This document shows, piece after piece, positions 1 through 5,028 of a stretch of 5,028 nucleotides of DNA. This stretch comes from Xanthobacteraceae bacterium (GTDB taxonomy: Bacteria; Pseudomonadota; Alphaproteobacteria; Rhizobiales; Xanthobacteraceae): positions 1-5,028 of the forward strand of contig JASHVC010000155.1 of assembly GCA_030039655.1 (NCBI GenBank). The letters are read 5' to 3'. Every line of letters begins with the position of its first letter. The stretch's first letter is position 1. The notes under the pieces are model-generated. The model was given only the letters and a program-made list of their open reading frames with translations, was not told the origin of the DNA and made no database searches. The position numbers and the translations under genes are program-made.

Positions 1-1
1 G

Positions 2-862
2 TTCGACGCGCGGCCGGAGGCGGGACTGCTTCGCTTGCGCAAAGACCTTGGACTTTTCGCCAACATTCGGCCGGCGATCGTTTATCCGGCACTCGCCGAT
101 TCCTCGAGTCTGAAGCGCGAGGCCGTTGATGGGCTCGACATCATCATCCTGCGCGAGCTTACGGGTGGCGTGTATTTCGGCGAGCCGAAAACCATCACCG
201 ATCTCGGCAACGGGCAGAAGCGCGCCATCGATACCCAGGTCTACGACACCTACGAGATCGAGCGCATCGCGCGCGTCGGCTTCGAGCTGGCGCGCAAGCG
301 GCGCAACAAGCTCACCTCCATGGAAAAGCGCAACGTGATGAAGACCGGCGTGCTCTGGCACGAGGTGGTCAGCGATTTGCACGCGCGCGAATACAGGGAC
401 GTGCAGCTTGAGCACATGCTGGCCGACGCCGGCGGCATGCAGCTCGTGCGCTGGCCGAAACAGTTCGACGTGATCGTCACCGACAATCTGTTTGGCGACA
501 TGCTCTCCGACGTGGCGGCGATGCTCACCGGTTCGCTGGGCATGCTGCCATCGGCGTCGCTCGGCGAAATCGATGCCAAGACCAAACGGCGCAAAGCCAT
601 GTACGAGCCGGTGCACGGCTCGGCACCCGACATTGCCGGCAAGGGCATGGCCAATCCGATCGCCATGCTGGCGTCGTTCGGCATGGCGATGCGTTATTCG
701 TTCAACATGAGCAAAGAGGCCGATTTGCTCGATGCGGCGATTGCCGCCGCGCTGGCTAAGGGCCTGCGCACCGCGGACATAAAGTCCGATGGCGCCAAGA
801 TCGTCAGCACCGCAGAAATGGGCGCCGCAATTGTCGGCGAGATGGAAAAGCTCACCGCGTAG
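2..862 (+). CDS. leuB: 3-isopropylmalate dehydrogenase, 5'-truncated by window edge
   Basis: LeuB oxidatively decarboxylates 3-isopropylmalate to 2-oxoisocaproate with NAD+ in the cytoplasm, the third step specific to leucine synthesis. The frame is open from base 2 and the first visible residues ([24 protein letters not shown] in style) are already inside the conserved domain, so the TTG at 35 is not the start. About 286 residues are visible; the family is usually about 360-370, so roughly 80 N-terminal residues lie upstream. Visible landmarks are [10 protein letters not shown] (about 152-184), [14 protein letters not shown] with the expected catalytic lysine region (about 326-366), the family signature [11 protein letters not shown] with metal-binding aspartates (479-511), and the NAD-binding [14 protein letters not shown] (from 605). 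The wording ([18 protein letters not shown]) is typical of alphaproteobacterial LeuB rather than tartrate or isocitrate dehydrogenase. It ends in TAG, 27 bases before the stop of the convergent next gene. No U-tract terminator hairpin is evident in that gap. Confidence 0.96.
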   Translation, partial: FDARPEAGLLRLRKDLGLFANIRPAIVYPALADSSSLKREAVDGLDIIILRELTGGVYFGEPKTITDLGNGQKRAIDTQVYDTYEIERIARVGFELARKRRNKLTSMEKRNVMKTGVLWHEVVSDLHAREYRDVQLEHMLADAGGMQLVRWPKQFDVIVTDNLFGDMLSDVAAMLTGSLGMLPSASLGEIDAKTKRRKAMYEPVHGSAPDIAGKGMANPIAMLASFGMAMRYSFNMSKEADLLDAAIAAALAKGLRTADIKSDGAKIVSTAEMGAAIVGEMEKLTA

Positions 863-3800
863 CGATCAACGCGTCGCCACCAACCGGCATCAGAACGGCG
901 AGGCCGGATCGTAGCCCGGAAGATAGAACGGCCGGGCCGGCGAAAAGCCGCCCACCACATTGGTCATATCGGGGCCGTAATACCAATTGCTGCTGCGGCC
1001 CGGATCGCCGCCCGGCGGGAATATGTAGTTGGTGAACCCGCGGTCGCCCACCGAGACTTCAGTGCCCGTGTCCAGGTATGAACGCGGCGTCACGTAAATC
1101 GTCGTGGTGCCGTCGGGACGGTGGATGATGGTGCGGGTAGGCTGAATGGGCGTCCCGGCCGCGGATCGTTCCACGATGACGGTGCGCTTCTTCGGTTGGG
1201 CATTGGCTAAGCTTGCTTGCGTCGACGCGAACGCAAGGACGGCGGCAATAACGACGAACTTACGCATAAGGCCTCGCTTTCACTTCGGTCCAATCTAGCC
1301 CGCTTTCGCAAAGCACAATAGTGGTCGGGCAACGGCTGCAGTGGCTTGCGGTTCCCGCACCCACGCGGCGGCGTCACTTTCTCGCATGGCGGCAGAAAAA
1401 TATACCTTGCCTTGCCCCCCTTATATTACATTATTTCCCAACAAGGCGTTGATGGAGATCAACGCCGGGTGACGCGTGAAAAACGCGCGTCGACCAAAGG
1501 GAGAGGTCCCATGGAGAACGCTATCTCGGCGGCGTTGAGCCGCCGCAATTTGCTGCGCCAAGTAGGTGCGGCCGGTCTTGCCACACTCGCCTCGCCAAGT
1601 TGGGCGGAGTCAGTGGTGAAATTGCCACTGCCGGGCGGTGTGGATGAGCGGGAGATCACGACGGCCTTTCCGCAAAAGGGGAAAATGATCCTGCAGCGGA
1701 CGCGGCCGCCGATGTTGGAAACGCCATTCGAGGTGTTCGACAAAGGGGTGTTTACGCCGAACGATGAATTCTTCGTTCGCTGGCACTGGTCGTTCATTCC
1801 GACCAGTATCGGCGTCCCCGAATTCCGCTTGAATGTCCACGGCCATGTGGATCGCCCGCTGACGCTGACGCTGAAAGAAGTTTTAGCGATGCCGCAGGTC
1901 GAATATGCGGCCGTGAACCAGTGCTCGGGCAACTCGCGCGGCTTCTTCCAGCCGCGAGTGCCCGGCGGCGAATGGGGTAACGGCGCCATGGGCAATGCGC
2001 TGTGGACCGGCGTGAGCCTCAAGGCGCTGCTCGATCGGGCCGGCGTGAAGGCCGGCGCTGTGCAGGTTCGGTTCAATGGCTTGGACAATCCGCCCGTGAA
2101 GGATGGACCGGACTTTATAAAGTCGCTGTCCGTGGACCACGCCCGCGACGGGGAGGTGATGATTGCCTACGCCATGAACAGCGAGCAATTGCCGCTGCTC
2201 AACGGCTTTCCGCTGCGGCTGGTGGTGCCGGGGTGGTACGCGACTTACTGGATCAAGATGCTCAACGACATCGAGGTGCTGGATAGTCCGGATACAAATT
2301 TCTGGATGAAGACTGCCTACACAATCCCGGATACGCCGCACGCTGACATAAAGCCGGGGCAGACCGGTGTGTCTTTCGTTCCAATCAATAAGCTCAACCC
2401 GCGCTCTTTCGTCACCAATATCAAGGCGGGGGCCAAGCTTGCGGCCGGCGAACCGGCGAACGTTCGCGGCATCGCGTTTGGGGGTGATACTGGCGTCAAG
2501 CGCGTCGACTTCTCATACGATGGCGGCAAGACCTGGGAGCCCGCGCGCCTGGGCAAGGACGAAGGCAAATACAGCTTTCGGCGATGGCAGACACGATTCA
2601 CTCCCGAGAAAGGCGACCACACCTTGATGGTCCGCTGCACCAACGACCGCGATGAAGTGCAGCCGGATCAACCCAACTGGAATCCGTCAGGCTTCATGCG
2701 CAATGTGATCGAAGCCACGCCGGTTTCGGCAGCGTGAGGAGGAGCGTCATGACACGCAAGATTTATCCTCTCGCGCTGGTTTTCATCGCCATTTCGGCGC
2801 TGCCGTTGGCGCAGGCGAAAGCCCGGTTTGTCTTGAAGTCGGAGGACGTGACGCTACCGCAGAGCGATCGCGGCCTGCCGGAGGGGCCGGGGCGCGACGT
2901 GGTGCAGAACAATTGCTTCACCTGTCACTCCGCCGGAATGATTCTGACTCAGCCGCCGCTGGCGAAACCAGCGTGGGAGGCCGAGGTGGCCAAGATGCGC
3001 AACGTCTACAAGGCGGTCATCGATGAGAAGGACGTGCCGGCGATCGTTGATTATCTAACGGCCGTCAAAGGCCCGAAGTAGCGGGGCAGTTAGGTCATCG
3101 CTGAATGTGGCCGCGAAGTTTGGCGCCGTGTTTTGCTTCGCGAGGTCCCGGAGCAGGCGCTTCCCGCCCAGGCGTTGCCGCCAGGATGGGGCTGCGCTGG
3201 CCACAGAACGTGCGCTTGACTTCAGCCTGAGCAAACAGTTCGTCGAGCGCGGAACTCCCGCCGGCGGAGAGCATGGTCAGGCGGTCGATCGTGCAGCTCA
3301 GAGTGGACCGCGCCACCACTTCGTCGCCGGGGCTGCAATACCGGCCGGCGATCTGCATGACGGGCTTGTCGAACGACCGCGCGAAGCCAAGGCAGCGGCG
3401 CGCCTTGCCCTGCGACGAGATGGCGAAATCAACCAGCGACACCGCGCCGAATTTGCTGTCGATCTGACCCGCGGGCTTGACTTGATCCGCGACGGTGAAG
3501 CCGGCGATCCGTGCCGCGATCTCGCCTTCGGCGTTAGTAAAGGATTCGCTCTCGATGCCCGCGCGGTAGACTTCAACTGTCACATAGGGCCCGTCGCCCG
3601 CTGCGCCGCCCCAGCTCAAAACGTCCTTGCGGGCGCCATCGGCTGGGTGCCGCAAGATCGAATAATCGAATGGGGCCGAAGCCAGTTCGGGCGCCAACAG
3701 CTCGAAGGCCGCATAGGGCCGCGCGACTTTGATCCATTGCGGCTTCGGCGGCGCTTCGACGCTGGCGACATAAGCCGTCGTCGAGCGGAAAAAGCTCGTA

Positions 3801-5028
3801 GCCACGATGGCGAGCAACGCCAGCGCGCCCATATAGGCGAGAACGCGCACTAAGGTGCCGCGGATGTCCTCGCTAACCGAATATGAGGCTCGCTCCAAGG
3901 CGGGAGTCCCATAAACGTTGTGTTAGGGACGTTTCTCGCTTAGAAGCGCTTCCGCTCCGGTTCCCGCGCTGCCAGAAGCGGAGCGAATTTTCGATGGAGA
4001 GTTAACCATGGGTTACAACGTCGCCATTGTTGGCGCGACCGGCAATGTGGGGCGCGAGATGCTCAACATCTTGGCCGAGCGGTCGTTCCCGGCCGACGAA
4101 GTGGTCGCGCTCGCCTCGCGCCGAAGCCAGGGCGTGGAAGTCTCCTGCGGCGACCGGACCCTCAAGGTTAAGGCGCTCGAACACTATGACTTCTCGGGCA
4201 CCGACATCTGCCTGATGTCGGCCGGCTCCGCGGTGTCCAAGCAATGGTCGCCAAAGATCGCCGCCGCCGGCGCCGTGGTGATCGATAACTCGTCGTGCTG
4301 GCGTTACGACGCCGACGTTCCGCTGATCGTTCCGGAAGTCAACGCCGATGCTGTCACCGGCTTCCGCAAGCGCGGCATCATCGCCAATCCTAATTGCTCT
4401 ACCGCTCAACTTGTCGTCGCGCTCAAGCCGCTACACGACAAGGCGAAGATCACGCGTGTCGTGGTCGCCACCTATCAGTCGGTGTCGGGCGCCGGCAAGG
4501 AGGCGATGGACGAGCTGTTTTCACAGAGCAAAGCCGTGTTCACGTTGGACGATATCGAGGCGAAGAAGTTTCCGAAGCGCATCGCCTTCAATCTCATTCC
4601 GCACATCGACGTGTTCATGGAGGACGGCTACACCAAAGAAGAGTGGAAGATGGTGGTCGAGACCAAGAAGATTCTCGATCCCAAGATCAAGCTTACCGCG
4701 ACCTGTGTGCGGGTGCCGGTCTTCATCAGCCATTCGGAAGCAGTCAATATCGAATTCGCAAATCCGATCACCGCCGACGAGGCTCGCAACATCTTACGCA
4801 ATGCGCCGGGCTGCCTGGTCATCGACTCGCACGAGCCCGGAGGTTATGTGACGCCCTACGAGGCGGCGGGCGAGGACGCGACCTACATCAGCCGCATCCG
4901 TGAGGATGCGACGGTCGAGAACGGCCTTTCCATGTGGATCGTGTCTGATAACTTGCGGAAAGGGGCGGCGCTCAACGCTATTCAAATCGCCGAATGTCTG
5001 GTCAATCGCAAGCTGATCACTGCCAAGC

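Overview
The window looks like a chromosomal segment from an alphaproteobacterium, most likely a Hyphomicrobiales (Rhizobiales) member of the Bradyrhizobium/Rhodopseudomonas kind. The basis is high GC content, the very alphaproteobacterial wording of the LeuB and Asd proteins, and small secreted or anchored proteins of unknown function between them. The genus is an inference from protein style; no rRNA or other marker is present. I see no tRNA, rRNA, CRISPR array, insertion sequence or phage gene.

Layout, left to right. Bases 2-862 (+) are the 3' three quarters of leuB (3-isopropylmalate dehydrogenase, leucine synthesis), cut by the window edge. Convergent to it, 890-1267 (-) encodes a 125-residue exported protein of unknown function. 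A 243-base intergenic region (1268-1510) follows. It holds an AT-rich patch and a perfect FNR/FixK-type dyad (TTGAT-N4-ATCAA) at 1449-1462, nested in a perfect 9-bp inverted repeat. Next comes a two-gene operon: sorA (1511-2737, +), a Tat-exported molybdopterin sulfite dehydrogenase, and sorB (2749-3081, +), its small monohaem cytochrome c partner. Convergent to sorB, 3095-3898 (-) encodes a membrane-anchored 267-residue protein of unknown function with four cysteines in its exported part. Divergent from that gene, across 109 bases, is asd (4008 to the window end, +), aspartate-semialdehyde dehydrogenase, missing only its last few codons.

How it works together. leuB and asd are housekeeping genes of amino-acid synthesis (leucine; lysine/threonine/methionine and diaminopimelate). 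sorAB is a separate respiratory module: periplasmic SorA oxidises sulfite to sulfate and passes electrons one at a time to the SorB haem, and from there to the respiratory chain. The most interesting feature is the consensus FNR/FixK/Anr-family operator directly upstream of sorAB. It suggests that sulfite oxidation here is tied to oxygen or redox status, with the sign of control (activation or repression) unresolved because no convincing promoter fits the expected spacing. I found no evidence of a wholly new multi-gene system; the two uncharacterised proteins are the remaining unknowns.
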